A stretch of DNA of 64,000 nucleotides from Bradyrhizobium sp. CB1650. Lineage in GTDB: Bacteria; Pseudomonadota; Alphaproteobacteria; Rhizobiales; Xanthobacteraceae. The stretch spans positions 6,911,501 to 6,975,500 of the forward strand of contig NZ_CP121695.1 of the NCBI RefSeq assembly GCF_029761915.1, read 5' to 3'. Position 1 is the first letter of the stretch, and every line of letters begins with the position of its first letter. The notes under the pieces were generated by a model. It had not been told where the DNA came from. It made no database searches and saw only the letters and a program-made list of their open reading frames with translations. The translations under genes were made by a program, and so were the position numbers. This document shows positions 17,849-28,143 of the stretch, in pieces.

Positions 17849-18038
17849 GGCTGTTCCTCGCGGCTACCCCTGTCTTATCGCAGACAAGTTTCGCCCAAAC
17901 GTTCAGCCCACCGCTCAAATTTTACCGGAGGAATTGGGGCAGAGCGCACACACCACTTCGCGGCCAGAATCCCGATCTATTCTGCGACATCATCGGCTGG
18001 CTCTTCGCGAACTGCGTAAGGTCTCGGTAGCTATTTTG

Positions 18039-19016
18039 CTAGAGCCACTTCTTGAACTTGAAGATCCAGTACGGGACGATCGCGGCGACCAGCATCATCA
18101 CCAGCGCCATCGGGTAGCCGTGCACCCATTCGAGCTCCGGCATCACCTTGAAATTCATGCCGTAGATCGAGGCGATCAGTGTCGGCGGCATCAGGACAAC
18201 AGCCATGACCGAAAACAGCTTGATGATGTTGTTCTGCTCGAGATTGACGACGCCGAGCATGGCGTCGAGCACGAACGTGATCTTGTTGGAGAGATAGGAG
18301 GCGTGGTCGGTCAAGGAGGCGACGTCGCGCTGCATGGTCTTGAGCTGCTCGCGCATGTCCTTGGACCATTTCACCCCCTCGACCACCGCCGAGAGGAAGG
18401 TGACGACGCGGCCGATCGAGACCAGGCTCTCGCGGACCTTCGAGGTCAAATCGCCCTTGCGGCCGATCGAGATCAGGATCTGGGAATATTGCTTGGCGTG
18501 GCCGTGACGCTCGCTCTCGGGCTCGAAGATGTCGTGCGAGACCTGGTCGATCTCGGCGCCGCAGCGCTCCAGGATGTCGGCGCAGCGATCGATCACGGCG
18601 TCGAGCAGTTCCATCAGCACCATCTCGCCGGTGACGGCCGGGGCGCAGGAGCGGGCGAGCTTGGCTTCCACCAGCGCGAACGGCTTGGGCAGGTCATAGC
18701 GGACCGTCACCAGGCGATGGTCGCCGAGGATGAAGGTCACCGCCGTGGTGCGGGGCATGTCGGTATCGGAGTTGCACATCAGCGTCGCGGTCATGTAGCG
18801 CGCGCCGTTCTCGATATAGAGGCGGCTGGAGATCTCGATCTCCTGCATGTCTTCCCGGGTCGGGATCGCAATCCCTGCCAGCCGCTCCACCGCCTTGTCC
18901 TCGGTGGCGGTCGGGTTGACGAGGTCGATCCAGACGGCGCGTTCCGGCAGCGCCGAGAGATCGTCGACGACGGCCTTCTTCAGGGAGGTCTCGGACGGAA
19001 CAAACACGGAAAACAT
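18039..19016 (-). CDS. corA: CorA-family magnesium transporter
   Basis: 325 residues from ATG 19016, with GGAG seven bases upstream. The large N-terminal cytoplasmic domain is followed by two C-terminal membrane helices; the pore signature IYGMNFKVMPEL (YGMNF) lies between them, and the tail is basic (FKFKKWL). It forms a pentameric channel for Mg2+ (also Co2+/Ni2+). No Mg-sensing leader is evident in the 337-base upstream region. Confidence 0.95.
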   Translation of the reverse strand: MFSVFVPSETSLKKAVVDDLSALPERAVWIDLVNPTATEDKAVERLAGIAIPTREDMQEIEISSRLYIENGARYMTATLMCNSDTDMPRTTAVTFILGDHRLVTVRYDLPKPFALVEAKLARSCAPAVTGEMVLMELLDAVIDRCADILERCGAEIDQVSHDIFEPESERHGHAKQYSQILISIGRKGDLTSKVRESLVSIGRVVTFLSAVVEGVKWSKDMREQLKTMQRDVASLTDHASYLSNKITFVLDAMLGVVNLEQNNIIKLFSVMAVVLMPPTLIASIYGMNFKVMPELEWVHGYPMALVMMLVAAIVPYWIFKFKKWL

Positions 19017-19353
19017 CAACAACTCCAGCAGAGGCCGCTGACCCGACCAAGAGCCCCTTAGCGCGATTCTGACAAGTTCATGATGACAAGCACATTAACG
19101 GAGCCTTCGCATTTGTGGCCGACCTGTGGCTCGACCGCCGCACGGAATCGACAGCCAGGCAGATCTTGCCCAAAAATCCGCCCAAGGTCGCAAAATTTGC
19201 GGCAAAAAAGCCACAGCTTCCGTCTTGCAGCGCGGGAAAACGCCCTAATCGCTGGAATTGTGGCAGATTTCAACGATAATGGGACCAACGGAGTCGAGGA
19301 ACTGGGCGGGATGTTCAGGTTCTGCGCGGTATTGTTTTGATTGGAAGCAAGCC
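19017..19353. other. Divergent intergenic region, corA / L,D-transpeptidase
   Basis: 337 bases between divergent starts. No gene, repeat or clear promoter could be supported. Frames open here have no start signals. Confidence 0.5.
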
Positions 19354-20043
19354 ATGTCGTCGCTGAAAGTTAAGTTGGGTATTTTGGCCGCCGGTCTGAT
19401 GCTGTCGGGTTGCATGCAAGCAACACATTTTGAGGCGACCGACACCAAGGCCTTCAAGCCGAAGGACAAGGAACTCCTTGCCAAGGTCCGGTACGAGAAC
19501 ACCCCGGTCGCGGAACCGTTCCGCCGCGCCATCGTCGAGTATCACCGCAAGGAGTCGCCCGGCTCGATCGTGGTCGATTCCGACAATCACTACCTCTATT
19601 ACGTGCTGGATGGCGGCAAGGCGATCCGTTACGGAATTACCGTCGGTGAAGAGGCCATGGCCTGGTCCGGTATCGCCAAGGTCGGCAGCATGACCGAGTG
19701 GCCGGCATGGCATCCGACCCCCGGCGAGATTTCGCGCCTTGGCGTGCCCACCTATGTCGCGCCCGGCCCGGACAATCCGATGGGTTCGCGCGCGATGTAT
19801 CTCTACTCGGGCGGCAAGGACACGCTGTTCCGCATCCACGGCACCAACCAGCCGGAATATATCGGCGCCTCGATCTCCTCGGGCTGCATCCGCCTGACCA
19901 ACGAGGATGCGATCGACCTCTATAACCGCGTCAAGGTCGGCACCATCGTGGTCGTGCTCGAACCGAAGCACGGCGACTCCCCCTACAACTCGCGCCTCGC
20001 GCTGCAGGGCGGCGGTTCGAACGGCCAGGCCGGCAGCTACTGA
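19354..20043 (+). CDS. L,D-transpeptidase (YkuD) lipoprotein
   Basis: 229 residues from ATG 19354. A lipobox LGILAAGLMLSGC ends at Cys 19. The YkuD catalytic domain has HGTNQPEYIG followed by SSGCIRLTNEDA, the HxxN...SxGCIRL active site with catalytic Cys. It forms 3-3 peptidoglycan crosslinks or attaches proteins to the wall in the periplasm. A Rho-independent terminator follows immediately, so it is probably a single-gene transcript. Confidence 0.95.
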   Translation: MSSLKVKLGILAAGLMLSGCMQATHFEATDTKAFKPKDKELLAKVRYENTPVAEPFRRAIVEYHRKESPGSIVVDSDNHYLYYVLDGGKAIRYGITVGEEAMAWSGIAKVGSMTEWPAWHPTPGEISRLGVPTYVAPGPDNPMGSRAMYLYSGGKDTLFRIHGTNQPEYIGASISSGCIRLTNEDAIDLYNRVKVGTIVVVLEPKHGDSPYNSRLALQGGGSNGQAGSY

Positions 20044-20069
20044 TCTCTCTCGATCTGAATTTCTGCAAG

Positions 20070-20096
20070 AGCGCCGGTTTCACCGGCGCTTTTTTG
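20070..20096 (+). terminator. Terminator between convergent genes
   Basis: AGCGCCGGT / ACCGGCGCT stem with a 3-base loop, followed by six T. It ends the L,D-transpeptidase transcript and overlaps the 3' end of the convergent extensin-like gene. Confidence 0.9.
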
Positions 20097-21198
20097 TTGT
20101 GCGCTTGCGCGGCGGCGGGCTGGCGTCGGCATCAGACGGCGACTTGTCCGCCCGTGCGGCCGCCGCATCCCCCTCCTCGGCCTTGTCTTTCCCCTTGTCC
20201 GATTTGGCCGCGACCTCGCGCGGCGGCGCCTCCTCGGGGCGCTCCGCAGGCAATAGCGGCGCGACCTGCGGCAAGGGATCCCAGACGTTCCACTGGCAGA
20301 TGCGGTAGTCGTTGCGCCGCTGCGCGAGATCAAGATGGATATGATCCTCGTGGTACCAGTCCGAACCCGGCCCGAGCACCGTGGTGAAGCGCGAGCAGAC
20401 CGAATGCAGGACGCGCTCGCGGACGTCGCGCGCGACGGTACGGTCGGTCAGGCCGATCGACTGGCCGTTGGCGAGCTTGAGCGAGCGCACGTCGAGCGCA
20501 TTCGCCTTGCCGTGCTCGGACAGCAACGCGCCGGCGACGCGGTTGCGGCCACGGCACTCGAAGGAATCGAAATTATCGAGATCGCTGATGCTCGTGCCGA
20601 GGCGCGCGGCGAGCGGCGCCATGTCCGAGCGCACCCAATCGGCGATCGCGGATGCCATGGGGCAGCGGAGGATTGCGGCCGGCTTCACCGCCACCTTGCG
20701 CTTGTCCGGCAGCACGATCGCTTCCAGCCGTACCAAATCCTCGCCGCCGCAGCCGCCGGGACCGCGGATAGCGGGAATGGAGGGCGCGATCGCGATCTCC
20801 TCGGTCAGGGCGAGCCGACAGGCCGAGGGTCGGGGCTCCGCCGGCCGGCGTTCGGCCGCTGCCGGTTCGCTCGGCTTGTCGGCGGCAGGCTTGCCGTTGG
20901 CCGCCGGGGCCTCCGGCTCGGTCTTGTTCGATGCCTTGTCTGATTCTTTGGGCGTCTCGTCCGGACGCGGTCGCGGCAAGGGGATTTTCTCGAGGGTTTT
21001 CCTGGCCGCATGGGCCGTTCGGCGCGGCCGTGGTGTACCAAGGCCAAAGATATCGAGCGACGTAGCAAATTTCCGCGCCTCCGCCGTCTCGGTGAGCACG
21101 AGCGACACCACGAGCGCGGCGGTAACCATTGCCGCGCCGGCGGACATATAGCCGCGACAAGACCATTTGCGGCAAAAGTCCGGCAGGCTAAAGTTCAT
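20080..21198 (-). CDS. Extensin-like C-terminal domain protein (putative M15-like peptidase)
   Basis: 372 residues from ATG 21198. A hydrophobic N-terminal segment (SAGAAMVTAALVVSLVL) indicates export or a membrane anchor. A Pro/Lys/Ala-rich linker (about 60-140) follows. The extensin-like_C domain carries FECRGRNRV, LSEHGKANALDVRS and HEDHIHLDLAQ, the metal-binding His/Asp pattern of the peptidase M15-like fold. It may act on cell-wall peptides. The C-terminal tail is charged and Lys-rich. The true start is unsure; the frame extends to 21243. Confidence 0.82.
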   Translation of the reverse strand: MNFSLPDFCRKWSCRGYMSAGAAMVTAALVVSLVLTETAEARKFATSLDIFGLGTPRPRRTAHAARKTLEKIPLPRPRPDETPKESDKASNKTEPEAPAANGKPAADKPSEPAAAERRPAEPRPSACRLALTEEIAIAPSIPAIRGPGGCGGEDLVRLEAIVLPDKRKVAVKPAAILRCPMASAIADWVRSDMAPLAARLGTSISDLDNFDSFECRGRNRVAGALLSEHGKANALDVRSLKLANGQSIGLTDRTVARDVRERVLHSVCSRFTTVLGPGSDWYHEDHIHLDLAQRRNDYRICQWNVWDPLPQVAPLLPAERPEEAPPREVAAKSDKGKDKAEEGDAAAARADKSPSDADASPPPRKRTTKKRR

Positions 21199-21263
21199 GA
21201 CAATTCTTTGGCCCAGTGCTGAGAGCGACAACCCGCCCAGCAAATTCTCGGAGGAACGTCGGA

Positions 21264-22892
21264 ATGCTTGGTTTGATGCAAGATTGGCCCCTGCTCTGCC
21301 ACCGGATCATCGAACACGCCGCCAGGATTCATGGCAAGCAGGAGGTCGTCACGCGATCGGTCGAGGGACCGATCCATCGCACCAACTATGCCGAAATCCA
21401 CAAGCGCGCGCTGAAGGTCTCGCAGATGCTGGAGCGCGACGGTATCAAGCTCGGTGATCGCATCGCCACCATCGCTTGGAACACCTGGCGCCATCTCGAA
21501 GCCTGGTACGGCATCATGGGCATCGGCGCCATCTGCCATACCGTCAATCCCCGCCTTTTCCCCGAGCAGATCGCCTGGATCATCAACCATGCGCAGGACC
21601 GCATCGTGATGACCGACATCACCTTCGTGCCGGTCCTGGAGAAGCTCGCCGACAAGCTCGCGAGCGTGGAGCGCTATGTCGTTCTCACTGACAAGGCGCA
21701 TATGCCGGAGACTACGCTGAAGAATGCAGTCGCCTACGAAGACTGGATCGCGGAGGCCGACGGCAAGTTCAAATGGAAGGACTTTGACGAGAACACGGCG
21801 GCCGCGATGTGCTACACCTCCGGCACGACGGGCGATCCCAAGGGCGTGTTGTATTCGCATCGCTCCAACGTGCTGCACGCGCTGATGGCCAACAACGTCG
21901 ACGCGCTCGGCACCAGCGCCGCCGAGACAATGCTGCCGGTGGTTCCGCTGTTCCATGCCAATAGCTGGGGCATCGCCTTCTCAGCGCCCTCGCAGGGCAC
22001 CAAGCTGGTGATGCCCGGCGCCAAGCTCGACGGCGCTTCGGTCTACGAACTGCTCTCGACCGAGAGGGTGACGCACACCGCCGGCGTGCCGACGGTGTGG
22101 CTGATGCTGCTCCAGCACATGGCCGCCAACAATCTGAAGCTGCCGGATTTGAAGATGGTGATCTGCGGCGGCTCGGCGATGCCGCGCTCGATGATCAAGG
22201 CCTTCCTCGACATGGGCTCGAACGTGCGTCACGCCTGGGGCATGACCGAGATGAGCCCGATCGGCAGCGTCTCCGCGCTGAAGCCGCCGTTCAGCCATAC
22301 GACCGGCGAGCAGCGGCTCGACGTGCTCCAGATGCAGGGCTATGCGCCGTTCGCCGTGCAGATGAAGATCACCGACGACGCCGGCAAGGAGCTGCCCTGG
22401 GACGGCAAGACATTCGGCCGCCTCAAGGTCTCGGGTCCCGCCGTCGCCAAGGGCTACTACCGCGTCGACACAAATATCCTCGACGACGAGGGCTTCTTCG
22501 ATACCGGCGACGTCTCGACCATCGACGAGGACGGCTACATGCGGATCACCGACCGTTCCAAGGACGTGATCAAGTCCGGCGGCGAGTGGATCTCCTCGAT
22601 CGACCTGGAGAACCTCGCGGTCGGCCACCCGGCCGTGGCGGAGGCCGCGGTGATCGGCGTCCATCACCCCAAATGGGACGAACGCCCGCTATTGATCGTG
22701 CAGCTCAAGCAGGGCCAGCAGGCCACGCGCGAAGACATCCTGAAGTTCATGGACGGCAAGATCGCCAAATGGTGGATGCCCGATGACGTCGCCTTCGTCG
22801 ACGGCATTCCGCATACGGCGACCGGCAAGATCCTGAAGACCGCGCTGCGCGACCAGTTCAAGGACTACCGCTTCCCGAACGCGGCGGCGTGA
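21264..22892 (+). CDS. Fatty-acyl-CoA ligase (AMP-binding)
   Basis: 542 residues from ATG 21264, preceded by GGAGGA. ANL-superfamily motifs: [12 protein letters not shown] (P-loop), [13 protein letters not shown], the A5 motif [28 protein letters not shown] (A7), [15 protein letters not shown] (A8) and GKILKTALR (A10 Lys). It activates a medium- or long-chain fatty acid to the adenylate and then the CoA thioester. It is a FadD-like enzyme rather than an acetyl-CoA synthetase by length. A strong hairpin downstream likely ends the transcript. Confidence 0.93.
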   Translation: MLGLMQDWPLLCHRIIEHAARIHGKQEVVTRSVEGPIHRTNYAEIHKRALKVSQMLERDGIKLGDRIATIAWNTWRHLEAWYGIMGIGAICHTVNPRLFPEQIAWIINHAQDRIVMTDITFVPVLEKLADKLASVERYVVLTDKAHMPETTLKNAVAYEDWIAEADGKFKWKDFDENTAAAMCYTSGTTGDPKGVLYSHRSNVLHALMANNVDALGTSAAETMLPVVPLFHANSWGIAFSAPSQGTKLVMPGAKLDGASVYELLSTERVTHTAGVPTVWLMLLQHMAANNLKLPDLKMVICGGSAMPRSMIKAFLDMGSNVRHAWGMTEMSPIGSVSALKPPFSHTTGEQRLDVLQMQGYAPFAVQMKITDDAGKELPWDGKTFGRLKVSGPAVAKGYYRVDTNILDDEGFFDTGDVSTIDEDGYMRITDRSKDVIKSGGEWISSIDLENLAVGHPAVAEAAVIGVHHPKWDERPLLIVQLKQGQQATREDILKFMDGKIAKWWMPDDVAFVDGIPHTATGKILKTALRDQFKDYRFPNAAA

Positions 22893-22950
22893 GCGCACCG
22901 GAATAGCTTGGCGCAAAACCGGTTCGGTCCTGCGCCTGCGAACTCGCTTC

Positions 22951-22974
22951 AGCTCCCCCGCTTGCGGGGGAGCT
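22951..22974. terminator. Strong hairpin after the acyl-CoA ligase gene
   Basis: AGCTCCCCCGC / GCGGGGGAGCT, an 11-base perfect stem with a two-base loop and a short T-rich tail (CGGTTT). It could terminate transcription from either side of this convergent junction. Confidence 0.6.
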
Positions 22975-23060
22975 CGGTTTCAAGACGAACGCAATTCGAT
23001 CCAATGACGGCCTCCGGCCCTCCGGGAAGTATCGAGGGCGCGCGACGCACGGTGCTGGGA

Positions 23061-24209
23061 TCAGCGGGTGGGCGTGAGCGTATCAAGCTGTCGCTGCGCT
23101 TCGGGGTCGCCCCATTCTTTTGCTCTTTGGTACCAGTTGCGGGCCTGCGCGAGGTCCACGAGCGGGCCACTGGCGCCCAACTGCTTGAGTACGGTCGGAT
23201 CGTAGGTCCTGGCCACCAGCAACGCGGCGCGCGCGTCCCCTCCTTCGGCCGCGCGCAGCAGCAGCAGCCTCGCCGCCGAGACGTCGCCGCTGGTGAGCAA
23301 ATCCTGTCCACGTTTGACGAGGCCGGAAATTTCCATCGGATCCAGCTTGCGCACGGCGTTCGTCTGCGGCGGTTGGGGGGCCGCCACGGAGCGCGCCGGC
23401 GCTACGGCCGTGACGGCTGTCGACGGCTGCGGAGCGACTGTGACGGCGGGGCTCCAGGTCAGTCGACTCGAGCCAACCACGAGCACCGCGCCATTGCTGT
23501 CACGCAATTCTGCCATCGCGACCATCTGGCCGACGAAACCGTCTGGCGGAATGACCGACACGGCGGAAATTTCCGACGCGGGCACGCGCCACTCGTTGGC
23601 GACGCGCTTGCCGGACGTCAACCGTGCGTCGGCCAGCAGTCCGTTGATGGCAACGATAGCGCCGGAAGGGGGAGCACCCACGCGCATCCGGAGCGGCAAC
23701 GGGGCGTCGGCAAGCCCACCGCTGTCCTCCACCGCAAGGGTCGCGACCTGCTTGCGTTGCGGTGCCGGACCGATCGCGGCTTTCACCGATTGCCAAAGCG
23801 ACGAGATCGATGTGACATCGTTCGACTGAACTCCGGGCCTTTGCGACGCCGGAATGATCATGACGAGAATCACCACGATGCCTGCCCCGACCGCTGCCGC
23901 GATCGCGAACCTGACCGCTACGCTGAGCAGCGCGCGCCGTCCCGAGTTACGGAGGGCGGCCGGCACCTCGATGGGCTCCATCGCCTCGTACATGGCTTGG
24001 GCCACGGCTTTGGAGAACACGTCCGAATGGTCACGACGTTGCGGGCTGGCGGGCGATTGCAAGGGCGGGCCATCGGCAGTCAACGATGGATGTTCCGTAG
24101 ACCGTCTCGTCGCCGCCGGCGGCTGCGCCGCCCGCTCGCGCAAGTTGCGCGGCGCGTAGTACGTCGGATCGTGCGGATCGATATAGCCTTCGTGCTGTCC
24201 ACCACTCAT
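23061..24209 (-). CDS. Membrane-anchored Sel1/TPR-like repeat protein
   Basis: 382 residues from ATG 24209. A disordered N-terminal cytoplasmic part (about 1-95, Pro/Arg-rich with YIDPHDPTYYAPRNLR) is followed by one transmembrane helix (AIAAAVGAGIVVILVMIIP, about 100-120) and an extracytoplasmic region. The C-terminal SGDVSAARLLLLRAAEGGDA and WYQRAKEWGDPEA pattern is Sel1/TPR-like, a protein-protein interaction fold. No enzymatic motif is seen. It may be a scaffold in cell-envelope processes. Confidence 0.65.
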   Translation of the reverse strand: MSGGQHEGYIDPHDPTYYAPRNLRERAAQPPAATRRSTEHPSLTADGPPLQSPASPQRRDHSDVFSKAVAQAMYEAMEPIEVPAALRNSGRRALLSVAVRFAIAAAVGAGIVVILVMIIPASQRPGVQSNDVTSISSLWQSVKAAIGPAPQRKQVATLAVEDSGGLADAPLPLRMRVGAPPSGAIVAINGLLADARLTSGKRVANEWRVPASEISAVSVIPPDGFVGQMVAMAELRDSNGAVLVVGSSRLTWSPAVTVAPQPSTAVTAVAPARSVAAPQPPQTNAVRKLDPMEISGLVKRGQDLLTSGDVSAARLLLLRAAEGGDARAALLVARTYDPTVLKQLGASGPLVDLAQARNWYQRAKEWGDPEAQRQLDTLTPTR

Positions 24210-24683
24210 ACTGAACGCTCGCCCTGATGGGGGCTGCCCACCAGCCGCGCTGGTCGGCACCGGCTACGCTGTTCGCGATCCTTCAGCTCATGAGGTGCAA
24301 CCGCGCACATCCGGTCAGGCTTTGCTGCCCAACCGGGAGCTGGGGTCATTCTTGCAACGTTTCCGGCTGACGCCCGCCGTTGTTCCTGCCGTTGTTCTTT
24401 TTTGACCGCCGTTCGCCGATGTCCCTTTGGCCGGGACGGTCCCTCGCTTCGGCGGTTCCAACAACCTGCAGTAGAGCCTTGAGGCGAAATTGCGACCAAG
24501 TCAATCTACAACTAAAGATCATTTAGATTGAATGGTTAATCAATAAAATTGGAGAATTCCGCCGGTTCTCTGTGCCATATCGCCCGCAAACCTTGAAATT
24601 GCCGGGCCGCCGTGGTCTCAAGCAGCCAGTTTTCAACCGGCCCCCTGGCGGCGGGCCAAGCCCCAACCCGGCAGTTCTCATCG
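24210..24683. other. Divergent gene-free region with AT-rich core
   Basis: 474 bases between divergent starts. The stretch at about 24500-24555 is markedly AT-rich compared with its neighbours and probably holds the promoters, but no specific element could be supported. No coding frame with a start signal was seen. Confidence 0.5.
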
Positions 24684-25538
24684 ATGGCCCGCAGGTTTTC
24701 CGCTCCCTATCAGTCGGAGCCCGTGTCGAGCCTAGCGACCTGGGCGCGAAATCTAGCGGTATTCGCGGTGGTGGCGGTCGTGGTGTCGATCATCATCGTG
24801 CGCTTCGACTTCCTGGAGATGAAGCCGGCGCTCGCCACCTTCTTCGCCGGGCTCGCGATTGCAGGGCTCTCGATCCTGTTCGGCCTCGCCGGCTTTGCCG
24901 CGATCTGGCAGAACGGCTCACGCGGCATGGCTCGCATCCTGTTCGCCTTGCTGATCGACGCGCTGATACTCGCCTATCCCGCCTATTTCGCCCTGCAATA
25001 CCGCAAGCTGCCGGCAATCCACGACGTCACCACCGATCCGATCGACCCGCCGCGCTTCGACGCGCTGGCGCGCCTGCGCACCGGCGACGGCACCAACACC
25101 GCGGTCTATGCCGGCCTCTACTCGGCCGAGCAGCAGCGCCACTTCTATCCCGACATCGAGCCGATCGAGCTCGAGATCTCCGCAGAGCGCGCCTATGCGA
25201 TCGCGCTTCAACTCGTTCACAAGCGCAAATGGACCGTGATCGACGAGCGCGCGCCGCAACCGCCGCGCCGCATCGGCCGCATCGAGGCGGTGGCGCGCAC
25301 GCCGATCATGGGGTTCCGCGAGGACGTCTCGATCCGGGTCGTGCCTGACGGCGACGATTCTCGCGTCGATATCCGTTCCGCCTCGCGCTATTTCGACAGC
25401 GACCTCGGCAGCAACGCCGCGCGCATCATCAAGTTCATCGACGATCTCAACACCGCAGCCGATACGGACGCCCTGAAGCCGGTCAAGAAGGCGCCGGTCA
25501 TTCCACCGAAGGCGCCGGCGAAGACGGTGAAGAAGTGA
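24684..25538 (+). CDS. DUF1499 membrane protein
   Basis: 284 residues from ATG 24684. Three hydrophobic helices lie in the first 130 residues (NLAVFAVVAVVVSIIIV, FFAGLAIAGLSILFGLAG, ILFALLIDALILAYPAYFA). A DUF1499 domain follows: PAIHDVTTDPIDPPRF, then SRVDIRSASRYFDSDLGSNA. The C-terminal tail is Lys/Pro-rich. DUF1499 function is not known to me; the domain probably faces the periplasm. The REP-like element after the gene may stabilise or end the transcript. Confidence 0.85.
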   Translation: MARRFSAPYQSEPVSSLATWARNLAVFAVVAVVVSIIIVRFDFLEMKPALATFFAGLAIAGLSILFGLAGFAAIWQNGSRGMARILFALLIDALILAYPAYFALQYRKLPAIHDVTTDPIDPPRFDALARLRTGDGTNTAVYAGLYSAEQQRHFYPDIEPIELEISAERAYAIALQLVHKRKWTVIDERAPQPPRRIGRIEAVARTPIMGFREDVSIRVVPDGDDSRVDIRSASRYFDSDLGSNAARIIKFIDDLNTAADTDALKPVKKAPVIPPKAPAKTVKK

Positions 25539-25547
25539 CGCGAGAGC

Positions 25548-25652
25548 GTCATTCCGGGGCGATGCGCAGCAGCGAACCCGGAATCCATTCATCCACAAGC
25601 GCTGCGGCTCGATGGATTCCGGGTTCGCCGCTTTGCGGCGCCCCGGAATGAC
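25548..25652. repeat. REP-like palindrome (105 bases)
   Basis: GTCATTCCGGGGC at the left and GCCCCGGAATGAC at the right, with GAACCCGGAATCCAT / ATGGATTCCGGGTTC arms inside. It is the most complete copy of the family in the window. Confidence 0.85.
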
Positions 25653-25658
25653 AAGAAG

Positions 25659-26579
25659 CTAGCCCGCCATCCGATACGTACCCGTAATCACGGGATCGCC
25701 GTCAGTCGCCACCACGCCGCGCGCGACCAGGTCCTCCAGATGCGCCAGCACGGAATAGCCGGCGGCCGTCGTCAGCCTCGGATCGATGCCGATATAGATC
25801 GCCCGCACCATGGTCGGGATATCGGCCTCGCCCTTGGCGAGGCGATGCAGGATCGACGCCTCGCGCGCCTTGCGGTGGCGGATCAGGAACCGCACGAAAC
25901 GCGGCCCGTCCGGAATCTCGGGCCCATGGCCGGAGAAATAGAGATCCTCCTCGCGGCCGGCGAGCCGTTCGAGTGAGTCCATGTAGTCGATCATCGAGCC
26001 GTCGGGCGGCGCCACGATCGAGGTCGACCAGCCCATGACGTGATCGCCGACGAAGTTGAATTTTCGTTCGGGCCAGGCAAACGCAAGGTGGTTCGCGGTA
26101 TGGCCGGGCGTCGCCACCGCCTCGAGCCGCCAGCCCGCGCCTTCGATGACGTCGCCATGGGCGATCCTGACATCGGGCACGAAATCGCGGTCGGCGCCGG
26201 ACTCCGGATTATGCTTCTCGCTCTCGAAGCGCGGCCGCGAGGCGCGGTGCGGACCCTCGGCATAGACGGTGGCGCCGGTCGCCTGCTTGATCCGCGCCGT
26301 GTTCGGCGAGTGGTCGCGGTGGGTGTGGGTGACGAGGATATGGCTCACGGTCTCGCCGCGCACGGCATCGAGCAGCGCGGCCGCATGGGCCTCACTGTCC
26401 GGACCGGGATCGATGATCGCGACGTTGCCGGTGCCGACGATGTAACTGACCGTGCCGGTGAAGGTGAACGGGCTCGGATTGTCGCAGAGCACGCGCCGCA
26501 CGCCCGCACGCACTTCCTCGACGATTCCGGGCTTCAGCGGAAAGTTGCGGTTGAACGGGACGTCGTCGTTGTCGGACAT
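25659..26579 (-). CDS. MBL-fold metallo-hydrolase
   Basis: 306 residues from ATG 26579, with AGGAAG upstream. The zinc site HTHRDHSP (HxHxDH) and later VATPGHTANHLAF and FSGHGPEI provide the metal ligands of the metallo-beta-lactamase fold. The C-terminal winged-helix-like segment (KAREASILHRLAKGEADIP) resembles LACTB2/beta-lactamase-like proteins acting on RNA or thioesters. The substrate is unknown. It is downstream of gcdH with a REP-like element between, so it may share that transcript. Confidence 0.9.
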   Translation of the reverse strand: MSDNDDVPFNRNFPLKPGIVEEVRAGVRRVLCDNPSPFTFTGTVSYIVGTGNVAIIDPGPDSEAHAAALLDAVRGETVSHILVTHTHRDHSPNTARIKQATGATVYAEGPHRASRPRFESEKHNPESGADRDFVPDVRIAHGDVIEGAGWRLEAVATPGHTANHLAFAWPERKFNFVGDHVMGWSTSIVAPPDGSMIDYMDSLERLAGREEDLYFSGHGPEIPDGPRFVRFLIRHRKAREASILHRLAKGEADIPTMVRAIYIGIDPRLTTAAGYSVLAHLEDLVARGVVATDGDPVITGTYRMAG

Positions 26580-26610
26580 GGCACTTCCTGTACGTACCGC
26601 CACACTCTTC

Positions 26611-26723
26611 GTCATACCCCGCGAAGGCGGGTTATCCAGTGCGCCGCCCGAGGCGAAGGCGAGGTCTCTGGGATACTGGATCGTCCGCTTGAGTGCGCAA
26701 TTGCGCACAAGGCGGACGATGAC
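26611..26723. repeat. REP-like palindrome (113 bases)
   Basis: Begins GTCATACCCCGCGAAGG and ends in a CGTCCGC/GCGGACG arm pair and ATGAC. A TGCGCAATTGCGCA palindrome lies at its right half. It is a diverged family member between gcdH and the MBL gene. Confidence 0.75.
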
Positions 26724-26748
26724 AGCGGAAGTCCGACTTCCGTGGCGC

Positions 26749-27963
<1,215 letters not shown>

Positions 27964-28051
27964 GAAACGTCCTTTCGCGTCTGGTTCCGTCTAATAATTG
28001 CCCGACAAATTAAAGCGCCGGGGCAACAAGTGCAAATGCATCCTGGTTTCG

Positions 28052-28137
28052 GTCGTTCCGGGGCGCGCAACGCAAACCCGAAACGGCAACCAACGTCGAC
28101 ATTCCAGGTCTGGTGCTGCGCGCCATCCCGGAATGAC
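28052..28137. repeat. REP-like palindrome (86 bases)
   Basis: GTCGTTCCGGGGCGCGC at the left and GCGCGCCATCCCGGAATGAC at the right. It is one of five GTCAT...ATGAC elements found in gaps of this window and separates gcdH from ribB. Confidence 0.75.
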
Positions 28138-28143
28138 AACGCA